Source: Rotaria sp. Silwood1
Lineage: Eukaryota; Rotifera; Eurotatoria; Philodinida; Philodinidae
Assembly: GCA_905250075.1 (NCBI GenBank)
Contig: CAJNOP010000099.1
Coordinates: 389,967-453,966 of the forward strand
Reading direction: 5' to 3'
DNA: 64,000 nt
The notes below the pieces were generated by a model. That model searched no databases and was not told the DNA's origin. It worked only from the letters and a program-made list of their open reading frames with translations. This document shows, one piece after another, positions 1 to 13,400 of the stretch. Within the stretch, counting starts at the first letter, position 1; each line of letters starts with the position of its first letter. A program made the position numbers and the translations under genes.

Positions 1-463
1 TATTTCATTTTGGTTTGACTACGTCAATGAAGAAAACTTTACTTTGTTTCAATAAATGTTCATTTTCAACAAGATCATAACGGGAATATTCTTGTAAAGG
101 AAAATCTTAGTAAATCAATCTAACAGAAATATAATTTTAAGTAGCTCAATGAAATTCGTCTTGTTCAATTTGTTAAAGCGAAAAACATTTACTAAAGAGA
201 TTATTACGATACAATATTGCAACAAACGACCATTTATATTCACAAACATATATAAAACAAGTTAACGAATGAATATTGATCACCAATCGAGATAATTGTA
301 GATAATATTAACGATTGTAGACAGATAGTTCGAGCGCATTTCGACGTAATACAGTACTGTGAGTTGTTGTATCTTGATGATCTTAATAATAAAATTAAAG
401 AAAAAAATATTAAACATCATCAATAATATCGACTAAGAAAAGATTTTAATGAATACAATTATA

Positions 464-1456
464 CTAATGAAACATTTCAAATTTCAAAAAAAAAAGCATA
501 CTTCTCTTAAAGTATTTCCATATATTGATCAAACGTTGACGAAAGATACCAAAAAAAAGTGGACTTGTCAAAGTATTGACGAGAAATGATTTAGCAAAAT
601 TCAAATAATATATAATCAAAGAAAGTTGATCCAAAAATGATTCAACAGTCATTCTGTAAATACTTTTCGGTACATTTCTCGAAAGTAAACTATATGCTAA
701 GAAGATAGAACGAAATGAGCTCAATACCATGCCTATACCAACTTGAAACAGCATAATCGTAATTAATTGACGATCAATCCTATGAATTCTACCTCTTTGA
801 CTTGTTAAACTTCCTACACTATGTCGTGATCTTCGAATATGTATTCGAGTAATGATACAAGCTGCAAACATGATTGTATAAAATACAATTGTATTACAAA
901 CAAGTATAAATGCGCTAATAAACATTGTATAAATGCCAGATCTAGGAATACATATGTATATATTATTATTCAAATCTACTAATTGTAAATCGTAATAAAT
1001 GATCATGTGACAACAACAAAATAGCTAAAAAATAATACTTAAAACTGCAGTATAGCGAGCAATTGAAATATGACTTAATTTACGCCATTTTCTTGAGTGT
1101 GATGTTAATAAACATCGGTCGATTGATGCAAGTGTTAGAAAAAAAGTAGCTAATGCTGGTATAGCAACGGCCAAATATGTTCGCCATTTACAAAAGACAG
1201 ATGATCTACGAGGTAATACGTATGAATAATGATCGCTTATTAAACGTGTTGAAGCTCCAAATGTTATATAAATCAAATCAAATATTGTTGAACATAAAAA
1301 GTAGAAAGCGCATGCATTCTTACGTAATTGTCTTGATGTGAAAGTAAGAAGATTACAAAAACTACCCGCGGTTCCAATAATAATAGTAAAATATGGAACA
1401 TATAATGTTATTTGACTGATCACTTGATTGAGTATATGAATAGTATTGTCGGTCAT
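464..1456 (-). pseudogene. Rhodopsin-family GPCR with one in-frame stop in TM4
   Basis: A single-exon seven-transmembrane receptor of the rhodopsin class, about 330 codons from the ATG at 1456 to the stop at 464. Residues 1-143 hold TM1-TM4, including the SIDR motif in the DRY position after TM3. The part after the break holds TM5-TM7 and a short basic tail. Codon 144 (1025-1027) is TAG. The frame on both sides is the same, with only seven codons between this stop and the next Met, so no frameshift or intron is needed. The stop falls in TM4 after IARYTAVLSIIF, where class A receptors carry their invariant Trp; TGG to TAG would explain it. If not suppressed, the protein would lack TM5-TM7. The ligand cannot be told; peptide receptors are the closest in feel. 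It could also be a heterozygous null allele or a sequencing error. Confidence 0.75.
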
Positions 1457-4400
1457 AATTATTGATAATACTTTGATATGTGGCTAAGATAAACAAAAAT
1501 AACAGTTATACAATATATGTAGTGTCACAATAAAGATTGTGTAGAATAAGAGAGAATTAAATTCTGCTAAAATAATTTTATCAAATCGTTTCATAATTAA
1601 AACACATTGTGTGTAAAATCTTTAAGATAAAAATCTAAACAATAATCATAATTTAATGAAGAGACATTGTTCTATTAATGTATATTTTATATTGAGACTG
1701 AAAAAATAGAGCGGAATAAAAATTCATTACCTTTGACCACTTTTATCGAGTAAATATTTAAAGAAATTTCAAGTCATTATGAATGATATATTCATGTCAT
1801 AGATCAATATTTGATTGGCCTAGAACGATTTCGCATTCATGATTAAACTGATCTAATGTCAGATCAAGGAACCCATTTACCACAAAACTCGAATCAGTCT
1901 CCAGAATAAACGTCAGGTTCAGATTATCATATTGAGTCGTTTTATGTAGAACAATAGCTTTTATGGAAAACAATTCGCCATTAATCGAACTTGCACTTAG
2001 TTCTTCAAGTAATCACCGATTGACATTATTAAAATACCCTTGTCTTACTATAGTTCACCAAAAGCAAATTGGATCAACTATGAATTCAGAGATTTATTTG
2101 AGTTGTACCAGGAACAACATATATATATATATTGTTTTATTGCGCTCATGAATTACAGAAAAATCTTACATATCTGTATAAAGAAATTTTATCCATTCTT
2201 TGAAGTATCTATAAGATCAAAAAACAAATTATTAGCGCTCACAAGTGTTTTTTAGTTTCATTATCTTAATACCAAATATGTAAAGTAAAAAATTTCTTAC
2301 AGATTATAGTTGTTTTCCAAGATAATCGATCACCAGAAAAACGATTTGTCTTATTTATTTCTGCATTTCAAATAGAAATTTTTCTTTTTGTTTTTCTTGT
2401 TACTATTAACTCATTATTCTTCTTTTTCTTAATTTAGCTGACAAATAAGCCTATTGCACATATTCATCATATGGATAGCAGACCTTAATACACTATTATA
2501 TATTTTCATAAACTTACAAACACTGATATTGTTTATTTCCCAAAGTTATGCAACAATCAAAAACTGCACTACGTAGAAAATTTTCAAACGTATTTCAACA
2601 AATCAAATTTCGAGCAAGACTTTGGAACGTTCAAAAAATCTTTAGAACAGTCTAAACCCCTTGTTATTAATATCATTCACCGCCATTTTCTGTTGCTAGG
2701 GTTTCTAATAGAAAGAGAAGAGTAGTAAAACTTCAACTTAGAACTTACATTCACTATTCTCTTCGAAAATAGATTTGAGATCCACAAGAAAATGAATCTG
2801 AGAAAGCATATTAAAATAAACGGAGATTATAATACCATAGAATTCCAATATTCTTGTGTAATATGATAAAGTAAATGTAACTAAGACTTTACACTTTCTA
2901 CTTTTCTTTTGTTGGCAGCGTTATGAAATCCAAACATAGATTGATCCATTTTTATTATATACACTTTACTTATACATTGTATTCTAATTCTTTCGTTAAT
3001 TGATAAAACGAAGCTTTTCATCACTCATATGAAAAAGCAGGTATATTAAACCATAAAGCTACTTATCGCTAAAAGGTAAAGTATACTGACGTGAGATGAG
3101 AAAAAGTTAAATATGTTCTTGAATGAATCGATTGCATTATAATGATTTCAATGGAAGAATATACTTTAAAGAGTTGAACAAGTCAAGTGACATTCGATTT
3201 AAACTTGATTTATTCAGCTCTAGTGTTTCTAACTATAATAAAAAAAGTAAACTAAATGCTACAAATGAATTATCGATAAACTATACAAAGTTCAATATTT
3301 TATTTACGAAATTTGATCTAAACAGAATTTCTTGTGTGTTGATCTCTAATATGATGAATAGAAAGAAAATTGATGGAAAAGGACAGGGCTGAATGAGTCT
3401 AAGTCATACTTGTTTAACGATGTTGATTCAAAAGTTGGACATTGTTGATTCGAATTATTCATTGAAGAAAGCAAAAGTAATAATTGAACACCAAAACTAG
3501 TTTCATAAGAAATTGATGTATTTCTGCACGGGAAAATTTTAACTAGTGATCTGATTTTGTGAAAAAACGAAATTCATATTTATCTCATCATAAGCTGTCT
3601 AGAAAATCACGTGTGTTTCTACTAAATTAGTATATACTTTAGTTACTCAAAAAGGTACTTTAAAAAAATCCATCTATTTAAACAAATCTCTAACTACTTA
3701 AAAGCTTTTCTTCATTCAACTAACAATTTTTCTAAGTAGATTTGATAGTTAATTAAAACAAAAAGCTAAATAGCTATTGATACTTAAAATAGCTTATTAT
3801 TTTTCTAACAACATTTAGTTTCTTAATCTTCATGATGTAATGAGCTACTCAAACATAGCGTTATTTTAAAAAGTTATTATAGCTATTCTAAATAGTCAGT
3901 CGTACAACAAAACAAAAGGAAAGTACGAAATACTGCCAGAATCTAATCACATATTTAAAACACCAGGTGAATGTATGTTTTCTTATAGTGTTCGTATGAT
4001 GATGTCACATCGTTTCAATTTTTTTGCCAGCTACGATTTGCATTTTAACACAATTGAAGTACAATAAAATTTTAGAAATCGAATTCTGAAGTCAACATAC
4101 TTCAATATTTTCTTCATGTTGTGTTCTATGGTAAAATGGGATATTTGTTTTTCAAAAGGCCGCTTATATAATGCATGAATGAGTATTTTCAATCGTTAGA
4201 AAGATGATGTCGCAAAATAAAAATGCACATATCTCTAAGTCCTGATTTTCCTGAAAGTCAATTTGCGTATATGAAATTTACTTCGAGTGATTCTTGATAT
4301 ATTGAAAAACTTAGCCTTAGAGACTTTGTCGGATGAGTTATTAAAAAAAAAGTATCGTCATCGTGTGATACAAAAAACAAATCACAGAATAAAATTTTTT

Positions 4401-7400
4401 ATTGTATGTATCTCGATTGGTTCTCTACACGATGTTTTTCTAAGCATGCTTAGGTTTTGTTATTAGTAACATGACAGATTATGAATGTGACACTAAAAAA
4501 TGTTCTTATAACTGAATTAAAAGCTCAGAAATCAATTGTAAATGATACAGGCTCTTTTTTAGGAATCTCAAGCCGATCACCAAATCAAAAATTTGTGCTC
4601 TGAAATATAACATGATCTATAAAAATCCCTTTTTTTTTTTAGTCTGATATTACTGAAAACTTAATCATAGATGTAGTTCATGCCATAGAGTCTATTCCGA
4701 AATTCCTTACTTTTGTATCATCGGATTAGAAAGTTATTCAGTATTTATGTTTTAATGAATTAAGTAATAAACTAAGAAATTTTAATTGAATATGAGCAGA
4801 AAGAGCCAAGATTTTTATATATATTTATGTGAGAAGAACTTCTTAGAAGAAAATAATAAATCTTGTAATGAATGAAAATCAAATGAAATATAGTCATGTC
4901 TTATTGTACCTGCAATGATCTCTATGTTGATAATAAAGTCAGTCGTTTTCTGTCAAAAGAAAATAAATTAATCTGTAGATTTATTATATATCAAGGTTGG
5001 TATTAAAGTAATGTGCTTCCAGATATAATAAAATAAAATATAAGTACTTTACATAAAAATAATCTTATCATTAGTAATTTGATAACTATTTTTATATTAA
5101 TTCATCTCTTCAGGTAGAATTTATATTAGCTAGTTATTCTTTGCAGATACATCATATTGTAATGACTAGATTGGTTGTGAAACGACATCATTATGTTTAT
5201 TATCTGATCTTGTGTCATATTCTTTCGACCTATAACTCTAAATATTATCCGAATTAATGCAAGGATTGATTGATCACAAAATATCTTACATAAATTCAAT
5301 AATGAATAAAGAAAATCAGAATGTTAATCAAAGACCATATCTGTAGAATATTAATATAAAAATCATAGTTCAAAATAAGAGAAAATAAATGTCAATTATA
5401 GTTGTAATCGCAATAAAATTTATTCGTGAATTTTCGGCTATTTGTATAGGATAGCTTCTATTTAAATTATTATTATAGTTTACTCGAACTTTATCTTTAA
5501 CTTTGTGTAGGTAAATACCTTTGAAGTTTCAAACTCGAATTAGACAGCTATTCTAAGAGATTGATAACACAAAATAAATTCTTCTTACGATTTTTATAAA
5601 AGTTAAAATCGCATCCATAGAAATTATATACAAAGATATATTTTCCAGTGTGATTTTTAAACTTTTAGAAAAAAATTCCTTCTCATAATTTAATAGAACA
5701 ATTCACTAATTGTTTATTCTGCATTCTTAAATGATCAATGATAGATCTTGTAACGATCTTTTCTTTATCTAAATTGTTGCTTTTGTTTTTTGTATGTTGT
5801 TTTGTATGAAATGAGAAAGAATTCAAGTAATTTTCATTTGAATTTAATGTTCGCTTCGAATGTACTTCGAGATTTTTTTAATGCGAATTATGAGCTTGAA
5901 CAGAGACCTTTCTCTGTTAACGATTTAGCTATAGCAAATGTGTTCATTGAGCAAAACTCGAAGGGTGCGTTCGATATGTCTAAGTATATGCTATGGCATG
6001 AAGCTGACTCACGACCCACTCAAATGAAAATAAAATTAATCCCTCAAGATTTTATCAAGAGAATATAAATTATTACACATTTGATACGGTTCATTATGAT
6101 ATTTTCTATGTCGAAACTTTGTATTCATTCGAATCCCTTCAAAAAAAGAAGTCTGTCAATGAGACTATTTTCTTTTGAACTTTGATGGCATGAGTATTGA
6201 TTTGTAAAAATTAAAACATGAGATAATATGCAACAATACGCAAACAGATGGAAATAAGATCGTTTATACTTCGATTATCGGCTATTTAGAAGCAATAATG
6301 GACATTACTCTTTTAGTGAAGAGACAAAAGACACTAACAAACTAATCATAGAAAAAAAAAGACAGCAAATATGTTTTTATAAATATTGAAATAAAAAATA
6401 ACAATGTGTGCAATTAACATTGACGTTAAAGACATATTGACATTTGTAACTAATATTTTGTTTTGTCTGTTGTTGATGACTTTTTTCAAAAACACGTTCA
6501 AGTGACATTGTCATTTTCAAACAATCATTGTTCTTTCATTAGTTTTTTTTCTACGTCACAATCATACGAATAGAATTAAGAAAAATTTACAGATTAAGAA
6601 AGAGAATGTTGTTCTATCATGTTATAGACAACTTATTAGTCTCTACTGAAGATCTAAATGACATTTTCTTAATAAAAACAAGTAACTTTGCTATTGATCA
6701 ATTTCAATCAAAACTTCTTTCTATTTTAAATACGTGACTAGTTAATTTTCGGCTGCAATTAATAAATTAGGTTTTTTTCGATATTTACTTGAATTTTTGT
6801 GTTTGTTATGAACTTCAGATCATTTAAATCCTCTATCATAGCTTGAAAAACATTTATTTTGATATATTCTTACGAAGAGAAAGCGAAAGAGTTAATTGTA
6901 GTGCCTAAATTAGTTATAAATGGTATAACATATTCACTTCCACAGTGATTTAAGTTTTCGATGGGTAACGGAGGACTGGATGTAAAAAAAATACACCAAA
7001 GATCCGAACGTCTTAAAATATGCAAAATAAATGATTAAAAAAAAATAATACTCAAACATCTGCATGATCTGAGGTCCATAATAACAATAGAAATTCAAGT
7101 AAATATAGAAAAAACATGAAGTTATTATGGAATCATGACTACTGAGATATCATGCAGAGAAAATAGTTTCAGTTTTCAAAGCAAACTCTTTTGATTACTT
7201 GCCGATTGACAAATTTAATGATATAAACTCAAAATGATCGTTTTGGTGAAAAGCAAATGATTAAATGAACCAATAAATGTAAATTACACAGAAGAGAGGG
7301 AAACAGAAAGATAAATGACGTTCATGAATATCTTCATTTTTTCTTTCTTCAAAGGACTACATTAACAACTTATTGAATCTAGAAGGAGTTATATGATCTC

Positions 7401-7453
7401 TTCTTCTTGGTATTAGTAACATTGGAAAAAGCTGGCAATAGAGAAGAAAAGAT
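1457..7453. other. AT-rich intergenic region without a convincing gene
   Basis: Six kilobases of AT-rich DNA with homopolymer runs. Short open frames at 3123-3392 and 5790-6068 show no recognisable family. Near 1804-2001 the minus strand has an unusually stop-free, GC-richer stretch of about 66 codons without an ATG, which could be a gene remnant. I see no RNA gene or clear repeat array. Confidence 0.5.
5790..6068 (+). CDS. Hypothetical small protein, possibly a gene remnant
   Basis: An open frame of 92 codons with a mixed, protein-like composition, in contrast to the low-complexity AT-rich frames around it. It reads through a charged stretch containing NYELEQRPFSVNDLAIANVF and ends with KLIPQDFIKRI. 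I do not recognise a family, signal peptide or membrane segment. No splice partner is obvious within 300 bases on either side. It may be an exon of an undetected gene, a decayed fragment or chance. Confidence 0.2.
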   Translation: MYVVLYEMRKNSSNFHLNLMFASNVLRDFFNANYELEQRPFSVNDLAIANVFIEQNSKGAFDMSKYMLWHEADSRPTQMKIKLIPQDFIKRI

Positions 7454-10400
7454 ATGACATCGAAAAATATTTTCTTTATACAACTGATTGTTGCATTGAT
7501 CATTGATGGAACTTTGGGTAAGTATTCAGAAAAATTTCGATTCTTGTTGTCGAATTTGATGTTATCAGTAAGAAGATCATTATTGCTAGACTTTCGTAGT
7601 GTTGACGGATTTCAATTCTAACTCTTTTGTATTCCACATTAAAATGTTGTTCATATAGTGGACGAGTCAAGCATATTATTGGACTCAATGATCAGTACAA
7701 GATTGTCGAAGTGGATCTTTTAGACATTGAAGAGAGATAGAAAAAGAGGAAGTCATTTTCAAGATATACAGTATTTAGTGAGTTGAACTTGTACTGAAAA
7801 ATATCTCTGAAATTGCATTACTATCGAATCCCTAGAGAAAGTACTGAGTTCAGGGTACCCATGTACTGAGAAAGCTCTAGCAGGGTACCCAATATGGGTA
7901 CTTTGAAAATTCTCAGTAATTTTACTGATGCATGTACAGTTTGGAGTACCCGTAAAAGTACATTCACTGAATAAGTACCTACATGGATACACAAGTCTGT
8001 AACTTTACTGAGGAAATCTCGATAGGGTATCCTAAATTTTTCGCGTTCTGTGTGGCGACTATTCATTCACCGTTTTCTTTTTTACGTACGGCTCTATATA
8101 AACAACTCGATAAATCATAAGAAAATAATCAATTTTCATACTAGTTTTTTCTAAATTATTTCTTGACTATTTCTTAGTCGAGGAAATGCCGAGCTTGGTC
8201 GTAAATTAAGATCGGACTACCCTGAAGTGATCTACGACCAACTCAAGTTGAGTCGGATCCCGACATTGTTCCTGCTAAGTTTTTGGAATTGAAAAAATTA
8301 AATTGAATAAAGTAAAAAAATCTAGTAAATTATCTCAAGAAAAAGAAAAAATTTTAAAAAGTCAAAGATCAGGTTCGATCCTGAACATACTGAAAATTTG
8401 GTAACAGGGTACTTAGAAATACTATACAATGGTACCCAATTCAGTACTTGATCAGTACTTTTAGGTACCCAATTACTGTGCATTTTCCAGCAGGGTACTT
8501 GCCAAAGTACGACTTAGGTACCTGTAAGTACCTGCAAGTACTTTGGCACCCAAAAGTTCCTGTGACATACTGGTATCAGGGTACTTTTTTGGGTACCCTT
8601 AACTCAGTATATTCTCTAGGGATTTATATGATTCTATTCGTACCGAAAACATGTCACTCTAAGTCTTTTTAAAGTTAGATGGGGATCATGTTAATCTTGA
8701 CTTTTCATATAGTATCAAAGTATAAACTGTTCGAATGAAGGTTTGCAATTGATTGAATCATGTGTTTAGCTGGTTTGACTAGACTTTTTCTAATTATTGA
8801 ATTGAATGATCAAACAATTGAATAGGGTAGTCTTTGTATATTGACGTTTTTTTCTTCTATATAGTTTCATACAATCGACCAAAGATTTGTTCAAATGCAA
8901 AATGGAGTTCGAATGGAATCACTCGTGTGAATAGGAGCCACATTGGTGGTAAAGCTCGAGGCATTTTCGTCGATTCTAACAATACTCTCTATTTGGCTGC
9001 GTACAATAAAAAACAAATCTTAATGTTTTCCAACGAAAGTATCAATCCAGTACAAATTTTAAACGTTACACTATTTAAGTACACTAGTCTTTTCGTTAGC
9101 ATTAATGGTGACATCTACTTTCAGGCTACAGAAAAGGGCTGCGTCAAAAAGTGGCTTAGGAATTCAAGAAGTATCGAGAAGGTGAAAGATTTTCCAGGGA
9201 ATTGTTATGGGCTGTTCATTGACAAGAGCAATTATTTATACTGTTCTATTCGAGAGCAACACAAAGTTGTCAGGCTGTCACTTAACGCTCAAACCAATCA
9301 ATTGATGATCGTAGCGGGAACGGGTTCCAAAGGGTTAGCTTCAAATCAGCTTTCTCAACCCTGGGGAATATTCGTCGACAATAATTTTAGCTTGTATGTA
9401 GCTGACCATGGAAGCAACAGAATTCAACGTTTTGAACCAGGGCAAAGGTATGGAATCACAGTGGCAGGAGATAGAAAACCACGAGGATTAACATTAAACC
9501 GTCCTACGGATATTGTGCTTGATGCTAATGGCAATTTATTCATTGCTGATAACCAGAATCATCGAATTCTTCGATCAAACAGTGATAGCTACTGGTGCAT
9601 AACTGGTTGCAAGAACAAAAAAGAGTCGGAATCCGGAGAATTAAATAAACCATACGCTCTTCGTTTCGACAGTCATGGAAATCTATTTGTTGCTGATGAA
9701 TACAATTATCGGATACAGATGTTTACTTTATTGCCGAAGTCCTGTGGTAATTATAATCAAAAACTAAAGATAAAAAAAATATTTCATGGAGTCAATATTA
9801 GTTTGATCTATCGCTACGAAACATATCTGAACTGAAGGAATTAAAGAGTCCTAATAGCGTAAAAAGATCATTGTGTTCTTTGGCTATTCAAATGCAAAAT
9901 GAGTCTTTAGCCTAGACTTTGATTTGCAACGTATGATTTAATTGGAATAAGCTGCATATTTGGAACAAAGCATATGAATAGGAGAGTATGAAGTCTATTA
10001 TATTTCGACTAAATAGAATCGTTGGCTATACTAAGATAAGTAGTACAAATAGATATAAGAAGTATCACCCTTCATAGTTTATTCTGAGAAGGTATTAAAC
10101 AATAGAATAATGGTTACGTTTTTTAATATAGAAACTTCAACTGGTACAACAATAACTATTATCACTACAACATCAATAACAACAACAACAACATCACCAA
10201 CAACCACAATAACAACAAAATTAACAACAACATTAACAACAACAACAACACTAACAACAACATCAACAGCAACAACAACACTAACAACAACATCAACAAC
10301 AACAACACTAACAACAATATCAACAACAACAACATCAACAGCAACACTAACAACAATATCAACAACAACAACANNNNNNNNNNCAACAACATCAACAGCA

Positions 10401-13400
10401 ACACTAACAACAATATCAACAACAACAACATCAACAACGACAACACCACTAACAACAACATCAACAACAAAAACCTCAACAACTACAACATCAACTACAA
10501 CAACATCAGCCACAACAACATCAACTACAACAATAATAACAACATCAACTACAACAGCATCAATTACAACAACATCAACATCAGCAACAACAATAACAGC
10601 ATCAACAACAACTTCGACAACTACAACTAAAATAACAACAATTTCTAGTACAACAACTACAACATCCAAATACACAACGAGTAATTCATCGACTAGTCAT
10701 TCACAAGGTAAGTGTTGAAGAAAAAGTTATATATCTTAAATATATGAACAATGTTTTATTATCAAGGGAGTCTTGGTAGTTGAATGCTTCGTATTTTCAA
10801 TTGCTATTTAAAGACACAAAAACACAGTTTTCTAAGAATCGACTATCTATTTATGGCATGATCATTATGAAAAAAGTTTTTTTATCAAGTGAATAAGGGT
10901 GTGCGTGAAAGGGGGAATGTTTTAACTGAAAACCTGTACCCATACATATTGGTTGCAATTTACTTCTAGCAGTAGTTATGAGTCCTAAGTTATAAGCTAA
11001 GTATACAATTTTGCTTTCAAATCAACGTTTTCTAGGAAAAGCAAAGAGATATTGGGATGATATTTTGACTGTGTCTAATCTAAGCAGTGGTGTGGTTTGA
11101 ACATGTGAATGTTCAAGCTCAACACAATAAGAATTTCGAAAGGTAGAAAATTCTCGGAATTTTCTTTCATATCTCATTGCTTTTTATGCTTCATCACCAT
11201 TAGTGTAATAATTCAATTATGAATTCAATTAGTAAAGTTAGTTTCTTCTTTTCTAGTAAAATTATTCATTAAAACTGACATATATTGTTGTGATCATGAA
11301 ATTTCATGACTTTTCGATTCACTTATTAACTATTCTCAAACTCCATATTTCGATGATGGATTCATGTTTCAATACTAAAAACAAATTTTAAATTAATGCC
11401 TGTATATTTTCTTGTTACTCTATAGAACAAATCTTGATGTAAACTATAGAAAAAGAACAAATATTAACCGAAAGCATAACAGTGAGCTTATTTGCGCTAT
11501 AAAACTTAACAATCCTACCTTAAACTATGTTATTGATGTGTATATAAATATATACTGTTTTTCAGAAACTATCGGTTGGTGTTGTATTAGTGTATTTATG
11601 AAGAGTTATTATTTTGATATAGTTATCAAGTAAAAAGAAATTATTCATTTTACGTCGAAAAAAGATATTCTTTGCAAATTTGAAAATCTACAAAATCATA
11701 TATTTTCCAAAGTCACACAAACTTTAGTCACTAAAAAAATTCCTAAGCAAATTATTCTTGCATGTACAGTGCTTGTATTCTTTTAATCAATATTTAGAAG
11801 ATTTTGATAAGAAAAATTTCAACTCGAGTCAAAACTTATATGATATTCTGAATCAGCATAAAACCTAATTTTTAATTAAAGTGTTCTAAATATTGATCCA
11901 AAACACAAAGAATTGAGACTGGAGAACTCTTTGCTTAGAGAATTTTTCAATTAACCAATTTTTTTATATTTTAGATAATATATAATTTTGTAGCGTTTTA
12001 AAAAAGGATATGGCATGAGCAACAGGACAGTTTTGATCATTTCAATTTTTAAAATAAAATCTTTGTTCAAAGATAAGAGTAAATGATAAATATAGTAAAT
12101 ATAGTAGCAGAGTCTACGAGTACATCGAACTTATATCTCATTAAATCAAACCATTAATTGGTGATTTATATATGAGTTTGAAGCCCCATCAAACTCATAC
12201 GTCTTGTCGATTTATTCTCAAATTGAATTAACTATGATAGGATGAATTAATCAAAATGTTAGTCTCAATATACTCTTGACGTTGATATATAATTGAAGAG
12301 AGTTGACCCAGAAAAGTAGTAGTGGGACACTTTGATCTCTTATGCGACCCCCGCCTTTACAAGCATAGAAAAGTAGAACAAGATTAGTTTGACTTCTCGA
12401 GAACATAAGGATCAAAGTTAAATACTATCTATAAAGAACTGAGTAAAATATCAGTATAGACAAGAAATATCGGATGATATTGTATTTGTCACTCGTCATT
12501 TATGTTTCATTTAAATACCATTCATGGCATGCTATTAAATAATTTACCGATTATCAGAATAGAATTGTGCTGATACAAATCATATAAAAGAATTCTGCGG
12601 CAACTTCTGTTCTCTTACAGAATTTATTTTGAACAAATTTTTTTACCATAAATATATATATAAATGTTGGTTCTTTCAGCTCATATCTAATTAAAATTAT
12701 CTATTTAATTAAAAAATAATTAGCGAATAACTCATTAACCTTATGATGAAGAAGATCAAAAATTTCACAATAGATTTTACATCACTAACTGCAGAAATGA
12801 TGCAATTTTCAGCCAGATTGGGCATTAAAAGTTCCAAAATCCCCAAAAAAATTTCTAAAATTCAAAATTAGTTTTTTAATCTCTGATTCCGTTACAATGG
12901 CATTTATTATTTACTCAGTCATGTCGTCAAAGATAAATAAAATCGATGCTTTGAAAAACTCAGTCATGCTCACAAAAAAAAAACTTTCAATAGAGATTTT
13001 TTAGCTTAATGAATCATCTGCAGTATGTATGCTACTTTTCAATTTAATTTTGCGAAGTCATGTTGCTAAAGAATAAAATCACTCATATATACTCTATTAT
13101 ATTAGTCTATTATATAACAATGTAAACAATTTCATAACCTGAGTATGATTTATATCAAATCTGTTTGGCACAAAATAAAGCTCGAATAATTTCTGTATAA
13201 TCTAATTTGAGATGTGATTGATAAGTTTATATAATTCCAACGAAAATTTGATGTCATCATTATAATTATGAACAAACAAAATTTCGATTCAAATCTTTTA
13301 TAAACAGTTCGTAATGCCTGCTATCTTTTAGATGTGACGACAAACGAAAGAATAACTTCAATCGAAAGTGCAAACGGTAATTTTCTTTTCTTTATTTATT

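Noticed and set aside
3123-3392. 89-codon open frame
   Set aside because: Asn/Lys-rich composition as expected from AT-rich DNA, with no domain, signal peptide or splice partner.
10079-10675. Long Val-rich and Leu-rich open frames on the minus strand
   Set aside because: They are the complement of the ACA/CAA repeat. The plus-strand Thr frame fits the splice phases of the surrounding gene.
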